Shown in pieces: positions 1 to 5,366 of a DNA stretch of 5,562 bases. This stretch comes from Rhodothermota bacterium (lineage in GTDB: Bacteria; Hydrogenedentota; Hydrogenedentia; Hydrogenedentales; GCA-2746185). The stretch lies in NCBI GenBank assembly GCA_009885415.1, contig VFKU01000648.1, positions 1 through 5,562 on the forward strand. The letters are read 5' to 3'. How positions within the stretch are numbered: position 1 is the stretch's first letter; each line of letters begins with the position of its first letter. The position numbers and the translations under genes were made by a program. The notes below the pieces were generated by a model. It was given only the letters and a program-made list of their open reading frames with translations, did no database searches and was not told the origin of the DNA.

Positions 1-631
1 CGCGCAGCATGAGGAAGCCGCGATCGGCGCGCATTTCGGTCATCGCTAGATCGAGCACGCGCGAGATGCGCTTGTCGAGGTCGAAGTCCGAAGAGATAAT
101 CTGCGACGCCTTGTAGATCGCGTTAAGCCGGCGGAAAGCGTGGCGGAGCTGATCCTGGCCGGGGCCTTGCGCGGGCGCCGGGGCCGGTGTAGACGTGGAG
201 GCGGCCTGGGGCTTGGGGGCGCTGGACGATCGCGTCCCGATCATCGTCATTTGCGCGGTGACATTGTCCATGTCCGCCGCGATCTTGCGCACCTCGATTT
301 TCAAGGAGGACTCTCGCTTGCGGCGCTCGAGGACCTCGGGCGAATCTTCGTGGAAGGTCATGCGGCAGCGGCTGCCGAGCATGATTTCGTCGTTGTCGCT
401 GAGGAGGCGTTGCGCGACGCGCTGGCGGTTGACGTAGGTGCCGTTCAAGCTCTTTAGGTCGTGGAGCAGGGTCTGGTCGTCGCGCAGCTCGATCTTGGCG
501 TGATAGCGCGAGACTTCCTCGGCGACGAGCGGGACCTTGTTGTCCTCGGCACGGCCGAGTGTGGTCTCCGCCGTCTTGAGCTCGACGGTGATGGCGGGCA
601 TACCCGGCTGCTCGATAATCAGGTGCGACAC
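1..631 (-). CDS. FHA-GAF domain signalling protein, N-terminal part (3' end beyond window)
   Basis: Reading the minus strand from a GTG at 631 gives 210 codons open to the window edge. Residues about 3-95 are a forkhead-associated (FHA) domain, a phosphothreonine-binding module: it has the GR of strand 3/4 (residues 26-27), S41-R42-x-H44 and N63-G64-T65, all the usual phosphopeptide-contact positions. Residues about 100-160 are a charged helix followed by a Ser/Thr/Pro/Ala/Gln-rich linker. Residues about 162-210 (LNAIYKASQIISSDFDLDKR, then a stretch ending MRADRGFLMLR) match the first helix and strand of a GAF domain. The GTG start is preferred because GGAG lies 8 bases upstream and the residues after it (HLIIEQPG) form the expected first FHA strand; the ATG at codon 11 would remove it. 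Proteins of this layout usually end in an output domain such as a nucleotide cyclase, a PP2C phosphatase or a sigma-54 activator; which one is not visible. The role as a cytoplasmic sensor in Ser/Thr-kinase signalling is inferred from the domains. Confidence 0.85.
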   Translation of the reverse strand, partial: MSHLIIEQPGMPAITVELKTAETTLGRAEDNKVPLVAEEVSRYHAKIELRDDQTLLHDLKSLNGTYVNRQRVAQRLLSDNDEIMLGSRCRMTFHEDSPEVLERRKRESSLKIEVRKIAADMDNVTAQMTMIGTRSSSAPKPQAASTSTPAPAPAQGPGQDQLRHAFRRLNAIYKASQIISSDFDLDKRISRVLDLAMTEMRADRGFLMLR

Positions 632-649
632 GATGAGGACTCCGCCGCG

Positions 650-678
650 ATCATAACAAGGCGCGGCGAGGGCATCAA
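650..678 (-). promoter_or_regulatory. Sigma70-type promoter for the FHA-GAF gene
   Basis: On the minus strand TTGATG (678-673) is separated by exactly 17 bases from TATGAT (655-650). This is four of six matches to the -35 consensus and five of six to the -10. Transcription would start near 643, leaving a leader of only about 12 bases that begins at the GGAG ribosome binding site (643-640) before the GTG at 631. The position between two divergent genes supports the call; no start site has been mapped. Confidence 0.55.
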
Positions 679-751
679 AGGTGACTGGTCTTCAAGGGCT
701 TGCAGCGATCCTGTCCCAGCGCATACCCTGTCTGCTGGCTGGGGTGATTCC

Positions 752-1636
752 ATGTCGCTGCGCGATCTCGTTTCCAAATACGACATTAGGTTCAAAAAGG
801 CGCTCGGGCAGAATTTGCTGCTCGACGAGAACATCAATCGCATCATGGTGGAAGCGGCTGCGCTCGCTCCCGAGGACGACGTCGTCGAAGTCGGCGCGGG
901 CCTCGGCGCGCTCACCGATCGGCTGCGGCTGGGGGCGCGCCGCGTGTTGGCGGTCGAGATAGACAAAGCGTTCATGCCTTGTCTCGAGGAGCGCTTCGCG
1001 GACGCGCCAAACGTCATTCTTTTTCGCGGCGATATTCTCAATCACCCCGTCGAGGATCTGGTGGCGGAGCACCTCCCTGGCGCGGGCACGCTCAAGCTGG
1101 TCTCGAATCTGCCGTACTACATCACGACGCCGATCCTGTTTCACTTTTGGGAGTGCCCGCTCTTCTTCGATCGCATGGTCATCATGGTGCAGGAGGAAGT
1201 CGGCGCGCGGATGGTCGCCGCCGTGGGCACGGCGGAATACAGCCGGCTGACGATCGCGTCGAACCTCTACGCCGAAGTCGACATCGTGCACAAAGTGCCG
1301 CGCACGTGTTTCACGCCGCGGCCCAAGGTGGACAGTTGCATCGTCCGCCTGCGCAACCGCCGCGAGCCGCGCTACCCCGGCCTCGATACGAAGTTCCTGC
1401 TCGGTCTTGTCAGTCTCGCCTTCACCATGCGCCGGAAGACCCTGCGCAATTCCGTCGCGAAAACGCCCGCGCTCGGACTGCCCGCGGACACTATCATCGA
1501 AGCCTTCGAGGAAGTCGGCATCGATCCCGGCCGTCGGCCGCAGACGGTTTCCCTGGACGATTTTGCGGCGCTCGCGCGGGCGCTTGTAGCGCGGGGCGCG
1601 AGGCTCTCCAATCGTGACTTGCCGGCGCGCGATTGA
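752..1636 (+). CDS. rsmA: RsmA/KsgA, 16S rRNA (adenine1518-N6/adenine1519-N6)-dimethyltransferase
   Basis: The 294-residue product transfers four methyl groups from S-adenosylmethionine to two adjacent adenines in the 3'-terminal hairpin of 16S rRNA, a late step of 30S assembly in the cytoplasm. Visible family motifs in order are KKALGQNLLLD (15-25), the SAM-binding VEVGAGLGALT (45-55), the acidic ribose-contact residue in VEID (E69), GDIL (93-96), the catalytic motif IV NLPYYITTPIL (119-129), and FTPRPKVDS (187-195). The C-terminal helical domain carries FTMRRKTLRN (224-233). Length is normal for the family. The frame is open back to 461, but homology begins at the ATG at 752, which follows a GGGGTG at 741-746; the upstream part lies antisense to the FHA gene. 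The 120-base gap to the divergent FHA gene holds the FHA promoter, but I see no convincing promoter for rsmA itself. Loss of RsmA classically gives kasugamycin resistance. Confidence 0.96.
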   Translation: MSLRDLVSKYDIRFKKALGQNLLLDENINRIMVEAAALAPEDDVVEVGAGLGALTDRLRLGARRVLAVEIDKAFMPCLEERFADAPNVILFRGDILNHPVEDLVAEHLPGAGTLKLVSNLPYYITTPILFHFWECPLFFDRMVIMVQEEVGARMVAAVGTAEYSRLTIASNLYAEVDIVHKVPRTCFTPRPKVDSCIVRLRNRREPRYPGLDTKFLLGLVSLAFTMRRKTLRNSVAKTPALGLPADTIIEAFEEVGIDPGRRPQTVSLDDFAALARALVARGARLSNRDLPARD

Positions 1637-1650
1637 CACCGAAGACCCGG

Positions 1651-1689
1651 GGCCGAGTTATCGTTTTTTGACCTGAAAAACCATCGGCC
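1651..1689 (+). terminator. Terminator-like imperfect inverted repeat after rsmA
   Basis: The arms GGCCGA (1651-1656) and TCGGCC (1684-1689) are perfectly complementary. Inside them GTTTTT (1663-1668) can pair with AAAAAC (1676-1681) around a 7-base loop. The two helices are separated by an asymmetric internal loop of six and two bases. The structure begins 14 bases after the rsmA stop and is followed by GTTTGTAAT rather than a clean T run, so it is at best a weak intrinsic terminator or a 3'-end stabiliser. Confidence 0.4.
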
Positions 1690-1691
1690 GT

Positions 1692-1720
1692 TTGTAATCC
1701 GCGCCGGTATTTACTAGACT
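1692..1720 (+). promoter_or_regulatory. Candidate promoter for the zinc ribbon/ankyrin gene
   Basis: TTGTAA (1692-1697) and TAGACT (1715-1720) are 17 bases apart, with four of six consensus matches each. An alternative is TTGACC (1668-1673) with TGTAAT (1693-1698), which has better hexamers but a 19-base spacer and overlaps the terminator-like repeat. The first would start RNA near 1727, the second near 1705. Only the second would give an RNA containing the whole first leader hairpin. Confidence 0.35.
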
Positions 1721-1723
1721 AAC

Positions 1724-1774
1724 GTCTCTCTGCGGAGGGAGACGGCGTTGCCAGGACACGCACTGTAGGCAACG
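1724..1774 (+). promoter_or_regulatory. Two tandem stem-loops and displaced ribosome binding site in the ankyrin-gene leader
   Basis: Stem-loop 1 pairs GTCTCTC (1724-1730) with GGGAGAC (1737-1743), with one G-U pair. Stem-loop 2 pairs CGTTGCC (1746-1752) perfectly with GGCAACG (1768-1774) around a 15-base loop. The only good Shine-Dalgarno sequence, GGAGGG (1734-1739), is in the 3' part of stem-loop 1 and lies 41 bases before the ATG at 1781; the bases next to the ATG (AATCCC) contain none. Folding of stem-loop 2 would leave about 12 unpaired bases between the binding site and the ATG. The binding site is also correctly spaced, 8 bases, for a TTG at 1748 that opens a six-codon reading frame ending at 1768, 12 bases before the ATG. 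The dyad at 1724-1743 could instead be a protein-binding operator. Function is inferred. Confidence 0.4.
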
Positions 1775-1780
1775 AATCCC

Positions 1781-3673
1781 ATGGCCCAAGACGAACACAT
1801 CCGGCCCGAAGAGCGCGTGAGCCGCGACGCGCAGCGGCTCCTCGCCGAATACTTCCGCATTCGCCGCGAATACAACAGTATGGATCGCAATGATCCCGCG
1901 CATGCGCCGCGCCGCGCCGAACTCAAGGAGCGCTATTTCGCGCTCGATCGTCAGTACACCGATCTGATTCAGGCGCGCGCTGCGATCGACCAGCCCACAA
2001 CCGCCGCGCGTCCGCGATCCAGGGCGGACGTGTTGTGGGAAGGCGCCTTCGCGGACAACGAGCCGGCGGGGGACATCGAGCCGGTGGACACGCGCTGGAT
2101 CGAGATCAACACGCCGGCCGAGGGCCGTGCTACGGACGAGATTTTTGAGGAGGCGTTGAGGCGGTCGAGTCTGGAGGAGGAGCGCGTCGAGACATCGCCG
2201 CATCTCGAAGCTCCCGGACATGATCTCTTGTCCAGCGAAGAAACCTCGATCGTCCCTGATTCGTATTTGAAAGAGATCGCGGAGGAATTCCCCTCTGATG
2301 CGGAAACGCCCACTGAGGAATCCGCCGGATCGCTGGGCCATCTTGATCGTCCGAATCTTTCCGCGGTCAATGCGTTGCGCGATATCGCCGCGGGGTTGAA
2401 AGAGGAAGAACCGATCACGCCCCCCGAGGACGATGAAATCCAGCGGAGGATGGGAACGGACGAGGTTTCGGAAGCGGCGCTAACCGTGGTCGCTCCGCTT
2501 GCTCCGTCGCGCCCGGCCCTCGCGCCACCGACGCGGGTCGCACATGCCCGGGGGGATTTTCGGCCACGTAAACGGGGAGCGAAGAGCACCGAAAAAGAAA
2601 TCAGTTGTCCTTCCTGCGGCGAGTCCTTGCCGGCGGGCACGCGGGTTTGCACCTATTGCCACGCGCGGCTTTTCGAAGGCGAGCCGGGCGACGGTGAGGC
2701 GGTCCGGCACATTACGCAGACGAACTTGCAAGCACCGAAAGCGCACGAAAAACCGGGCATTGGGCCGAAAGTGATCATCACGGGCGGCTGGTTTTTGGTA
2801 TTGCTGGGCGCGACATGGCTGATCTTCCGGGGCGCTGGGGTGGAGCGTGAGCAGATCGATGCCTGGCTCGAGGCTGCACGGCTCGGCGCCATCGGCGAGC
2901 CGCAGGCGGGGACCATTCTGGGCGTCTCGATGGTAGTGCTGGGTATTGCCGTGGTTGGCCTCGGCATTTTCGCAGGCCGCTTTGTGCGTCTCGTGATTCC
3001 GATGCACGAACTCGCGCGATCCGGGCGTATCGACACGATCGAGAAATTGATCCTCCAAGGCGAGGACATCGATCTGCGCGATGAGCGCGGCTGCACGCCG
3101 CTACATTTCGCGGTCGTCGCGCGCCAGCGCGAGGCAGTCGCGGTGCTGGTCGGCAATGGCGCCGATCCGAACTCGCACAACGATCGCGGCGACACGCCGC
3201 TGCATCTGGCGACGGCGAACCGCGACGACGCGCTGGTGCAATACCTGCTGAGCAAGGGGGCCGACGCGGAGGCGGTGAACGACAGCGGTTCGAGCCTGAC
3301 GCATGTGGCGGCGTGGGTGGGAGATGTCGGCCTGCTCCGCATGTTTTTGGATCGGGGGCTTTCCATCGAGGCGCGCACGAAGGTCGGGTTTACGCCGCTG
3401 CACTTCGCCGCGCAGAGCGGCTATGATGACGCGACGGTGTTTCTAATTGAGCGCGGCGCGCAGGTGGATGCCGCGAGCAATCTGGGCACGACGCCGTTGT
3501 TTGCCGCGGTCCGCAATGGGCATCTGCCGGTGGTCCAGCGTCTCGTGGATGCGGGGGCGGACGTGAATGTGCGTCGCGCGCACGACCACAAGACGCCGCT
3601 GGGCATCGCCGCGGCGCATGATCGTGACGAGGTGTTTGAGTTTTTGAAGGCGCGCGGCGCGACGGAATCGTGA
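1781..3673 (+). CDS. Zinc ribbon, two-helix membrane protein with C-terminal ankyrin repeats
   Basis: The 630-residue product has an unusual domain order. Residues 10-66 are highly charged and predicted helical, possibly a coiled coil. Residues 70-260 are acidic, rich in Glu, Pro and Ser, and probably disordered. A basic patch RPRKRGAK (261-268) precedes a zinc ribbon with CPSC (276-279) and CTYC (290-293). Two hydrophobic segments follow at about 331-349 and 377-399, separated by a short net-negative loop. From about 404 to 630 there are about seven ankyrin repeats, the first and last degenerate; the clear ones carry TPLHFA or TPLHLA and GAD signatures at about 439, 472, 538 and 571. By the positive-inside rule both the zinc ribbon and the ankyrin array would face the cytoplasm. 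Ankyrin repeats bind proteins, so a membrane-anchored scaffold or adaptor is a reasonable inference; no catalytic motif is visible. The ATG at 1781 lacks an adjacent ribosome binding site, but the charged N-terminal reading is continuous from there. No exact gene name can be given. Confidence 0.85.
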   Translation: MAQDEHIRPEERVSRDAQRLLAEYFRIRREYNSMDRNDPAHAPRRAELKERYFALDRQYTDLIQARAAIDQPTTAARPRSRADVLWEGAFADNEPAGDIEPVDTRWIEINTPAEGRATDEIFEEALRRSSLEEERVETSPHLEAPGHDLLSSEETSIVPDSYLKEIAEEFPSDAETPTEESAGSLGHLDRPNLSAVNALRDIAAGLKEEEPITPPEDDEIQRRMGTDEVSEAALTVVAPLAPSRPALAPPTRVAHARGDFRPRKRGAKSTEKEISCPSCGESLPAGTRVCTYCHARLFEGEPGDGEAVRHITQTNLQAPKAHEKPGIGPKVIITGGWFLVLLGATWLIFRGAGVEREQIDAWLEAARLGAIGEPQAGTILGVSMVVLGIAVVGLGIFAGRFVRLVIPMHELARSGRIDTIEKLILQGEDIDLRDERGCTPLHFAVVARQREAVAVLVGNGADPNSHNDRGDTPLHLATANRDDALVQYLLSKGADAEAVNDSGSSLTHVAAWVGDVGLLRMFLDRGLSIEARTKVGFTPLHFAAQSGYDDATVFLIERGAQVDAASNLGTTPLFAAVRNGHLPVVQRLVDAGADVNVRRAHDHKTPLGIAAAHDRDEVFEFLKARGATES

Positions 3674-3730
3674 AGGGTTCCTCGCTACGGCGGCGGAAGC
3701 TCTGGAGTATCATCTCCCGGATTGTTGCGC

Positions 3731-3736
3731 TACAAT
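3731..3736 (+). promoter_or_regulatory. Possible -10 element for the Trm112-like gene
   Basis: TACAAT (3731-3736) matches the -10 consensus at five of six positions and sits 36 bases before the ATG at 3773, in a 99-base gap after the ankyrin gene. The best -35 partner, GTATCA at 3707-3712 with an 18-base spacer, is poor (three of six), so the gene may alternatively be read through from the ankyrin gene. Confidence 0.3.
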
Positions 3737-3772
3737 AGGATCTCCAACGACCCAAGAGGAGCCCGCGCGGAC

Positions 3773-4027
3773 ATGGTGGATCAGGAACTGCTCGACATAC
3801 TGGTGTGCCCGGAGAACAAAACGGCGGTGAAGCCGGTGGGCGCGGACGTGCTCGACAAGATCAATGGTGCGATCAAGGCGGGCCGCCTGAAGAACCGCGC
3901 TGGCGCGAAAATCGAAGAGACCATTGACGCGGGTCTTCTCCGGCAGGACGGAAAATTCCTCTATCCCGTCCGCGACGATATCCCGATCATGCTGATGGAC
4001 GAAGCGATCCCGATGGATCAGGTCTGA
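3773..4027 (+). CDS. Trm112-like (YcaR/UPF0434-type) small protein without zinc cysteines
   Basis: The 84-residue product starts MVDQELLDILVCPENK, the standard opening of bacterial Trm112-family proteins, and ends with the family's YPVRDDIPIMLMDEAI segment (64-79). Between them is a helical insert (about 24-50) found in the longer bacterial members. Eukaryotic and archaeal Trm112 proteins stabilise and activate SAM-dependent methyltransferases; the bacterial role is not settled. Zinc-binding members use a CPxC pair plus further cysteines, but here only C12 is present and the second position of that pair is N15, so no zinc site can form. The frame is open back to 3722, but homology begins at the ATG at 3773; AAGAGGAG at 3754-3761 gives a slightly long spacing of 11 bases. 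RsmA, a methyltransferase, is encoded two genes upstream, but nothing shows that they interact. Confidence 0.85.
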   Translation: MVDQELLDILVCPENKTAVKPVGADVLDKINGAIKAGRLKNRAGAKIEETIDAGLLRQDGKFLYPVRDDIPIMLMDEAIPMDQV

Positions 4028-4028
4028 G

Positions 4029-4053
4029 CGGGCGCACCGCGCCCGGGGTTTTT
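4029..4053 (+). terminator. Intrinsic-terminator-like hairpin between the Trm112-like and transglutaminase genes
   Basis: CGGGCGC (4029-4035) and GCGCCCG (4039-4045) form a perfect 7-base-pair GC-only stem with a 3-base loop, starting one base after the Trm112-like stop codon. Three G residues and then TTTTT (4049-4053) follow. The G's between stem and T run weaken it as a canonical terminator. The T run ends one base before the GGAGGAG ribosome binding site of the next gene. Confidence 0.55.
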
Positions 4054-4054
4054 C

Positions 4055-4061
4055 GGAGGAG
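4055..4061 (+). promoter_or_regulatory. Strong ribosome binding site of the transglutaminase-like gene
   Basis: GGAGGAG lies 5 bases before the ATG at 4067 and fixes that start. It directly follows the T run of the hairpin at 4029-4053, so transcription and translation signals are tightly packed here. Confidence 0.75.
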
Positions 4062-4066
4062 ATCAC

Positions 4067-5104
4067 ATGCTTCATGCGCTCCGTGTATTTGGGTACGCGA
4101 TACGCGTTCCGGGTTATGTGCTCTCTTTCGGTCTTTTGTCGTCGGTTGCGCTGGCCGATACGGGCATCAGCCCGCTGAAGCGCGACGTCGAGCTGACGTA
4201 CACGGCGGCGCTCAAGCACATTCCGGAGTCCGCGCGCGTGGTCGACTTGTGGCTTCCGGTCGCGCAGGACACGGACGCGCAGGTGGTCTCGAAGGTAACG
4301 GTGGTTTATCCCGAGGGCGGTGCGATCGCGGTCGAGCCGCAATACGGAAACAAGATTTGGCACAAGCGCTTCGCGGCGCCCTTCGCGGCGCAACTGCGCG
4401 ACGGCGCGCTCGGGGCGCAGATCGTGTTTGTGATTCACCGGGACGAACTCGTGGTGAAGGAGGCCAAGTCATTGGCCGACAACCCGAAGGGCAAGGGCGA
4501 CCTTGCGCCGTACCTGCGCGAGAACCGTCTGATTCCGATCGCGATCGATCCGGTGGCGAACACCGCGCGCGACTTGAAACTGAGCGGCCAGCCGCCGATT
4601 CGCGCGGCGCGGATGACGTATGACTGGCTTATCAAGGAGTTCACCTATAACTGGAAGGCGCCCGGCGCAGGCATCGGCGATGTGCGCTGGGCCTGCGATT
4701 CGAAGACGGGCGATTGCAGCGATTACCACTCGATGTTCATCGCGCTGATGCGCAACCAGGGCATCGCGGCGGACCACGAGTTCGGCTTCCCGATTCGTAC
4801 GACCGCGCTTGAGGGGCGGATTCCGTCGTATCACTGCTGGGCGCGGTTCTACGCCGAGGGCGCGGGCTGGATTCCGCTCGACGCCTCCGAGGCGGACAAG
4901 CACCCGGAGTTGTATGAATATAATTTCGGATCGCAGTCCGCGAATTTGTTTAAGTTCACGCACGGGCGCGATGTAAACCTCGTGCCGCAGCAGGCGGGGC
5001 CGGCGTTGAACAAGTTCATCGAGCCCTATGCGGAAATTGATGGCGTCCCGGTGGAAGATCATGGCGTCGAGTTGGTCGTCACGTTCAAGGTCCTCGGGGA
5101 GTGA
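4067..5104 (+). CDS. Secreted transglutaminase-like (papain-fold) protein
   Basis: The 345-residue product begins with a signal peptide: MLHALRVFGYAIR, a hydrophobic stretch at 14-30, and a probable signal peptidase I site after ALA (28-30). There is no lipobox, so it is probably free in the periplasm or exported. Residues about 38-130 form a beta-rich N-terminal domain with the DLWLPVAQDTDAQ pattern common before bacterial transglutaminase-like domains. The catalytic domain covers about 175-275: the nucleophile C217 in GDCSDYHSMF, H256 in SYHCWARFY and D272 in IPLDAS make the expected Cys-His-Asp triad. C210 and C257 are extra cysteines that could form a disulfide. Such proteins act as peptidases or amide-processing enzymes on peptides or cell-wall material, and cross-linking activity is rarely shown; the substrate here is unknown. 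It follows the Trm112-like gene by 39 bases, with a terminator-like hairpin between them, so it may be only partly co-transcribed. Confidence 0.88.
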   Translation: MLHALRVFGYAIRVPGYVLSFGLLSSVALADTGISPLKRDVELTYTAALKHIPESARVVDLWLPVAQDTDAQVVSKVTVVYPEGGAIAVEPQYGNKIWHKRFAAPFAAQLRDGALGAQIVFVIHRDELVVKEAKSLADNPKGKGDLAPYLRENRLIPIAIDPVANTARDLKLSGQPPIRAARMTYDWLIKEFTYNWKAPGAGIGDVRWACDSKTGDCSDYHSMFIALMRNQGIAADHEFGFPIRTTALEGRIPSYHCWARFYAEGAGWIPLDASEADKHPELYEYNFGSQSANLFKFTHGRDVNLVPQQAGPALNKFIEPYAEIDGVPVEDHGVELVVTFKVLGE

Positions 5105-5106
5105 TT

Positions 5107-5366
5107 TTTAAGCACAGAGCCACGGAGAACACAGAGAAGGGCAATGGACAGGATTTGCAGGATTAAGTTATTGGATTTTGAATCCGATTTTAATCTTGCG
5201 AATCCTGTCGATTGCTCTTGGGGCTTCATGGGTCTGGCCCAGTGCGGTCGTCGTTCTTGACCTTTTCCGTGTTCTTCGTTTCATTTGTGTTAAAGGGCTT
5301 TGTGCTTTGCCCTCTCATCTCTTCGCCCTTGACCTCCTCTGCGCCCTCTGTGTCCTCTGCGGTTGA
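5107..5366. repeat. Composite non-coding repeat element with imperfect inverted ends
   Basis: This lower-GC block differs sharply from the flanking GC-rich genes. Its left end (5113-5140) consists of degenerate units of about 9 bases: CACAGAG, CACGGAG, CACAGAG. Its right end (5335-5364), read on the minus strand, has the same kind of units in inverted orientation: GCAGAG, CACAGAG, CGCAGAG. Aligning the outermost 13 bases of the two ends gives 10 identities. Inside are the ACAGGATT palindrome (5147-5209) and a further related unit on the minus strand (5293-5261) with AACACAAATGAAACG and AACACGGAAAAGG. No transposase is encoded. Sequences of this style are, from memory, widespread between genes in several uncultivated phyla; mobility is inferred. 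The stretch 5105-5225 holds no gene. Confidence 0.7.
5147..5209 (+). repeat. ACAGGATT palindrome in the core of the repeat element
   Basis: Positions 5147-5166 and 5190-5209 are inverted copies of a 20-base unit beginning GACAGGATT, with 18 of 20 positions pairing. The loop holds a second small hairpin, GGATT (5173-5177) and AATCC (5181-5185), so the RNA or single-stranded DNA could form one long nested hairpin. Coming 43 bases after the transglutaminase stop codon, it could also act as a 3'-end structure for that transcript, although no T run follows it. Confidence 0.75.

Noticed and set aside
700..728. TTGCAG and ATACCC as an rsmA promoter
   Set aside because: Both hexamers match the consensus poorly and no better pair was found between the divergent genes.
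461..751. Upstream in-frame extension of rsmA by 97 codons
   Set aside because: It is antisense to the FHA domain coding sequence, shows no resemblance to RsmA N-termini, and the family homology begins at the ATG at 752.
1658..2652. Long minus-strand reading frames opposite the ankyrin gene
   Set aside because: Arg-rich, low-complexity products typical of the antisense of high-GC genes; the plus strand encodes recognisable domains downstream in the same frame.
3050..3673. Tandem DNA repeat
   Set aside because: The periodicity of about 99 bases is that of the 33-residue ankyrin repeat; the units differ too much in DNA sequence to be a recent tandem duplication.
3722..3772. Upstream start for the Trm112-like gene at 3722
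   Set aside because: The 17 extra residues do not resemble the family, they overlap the likely -10 element, and the ribosome binding site at 3754-3761 serves the ATG at 3773.
5113..5365. CRISPR array
   Set aside because: The units are about 9 bases and degenerate, with no conserved 25-40 base repeats or unique spacers, and no cas gene is present.
5178..5366. Plus-strand reading frame of 62 codons with a hydrophobic, Leu/Cys-rich product
   Set aside because: It is a translation of the repeat element; the CALCVLCG-type ending is what the CACAGAG unit gives in this frame, and no ribosome binding site precedes it.
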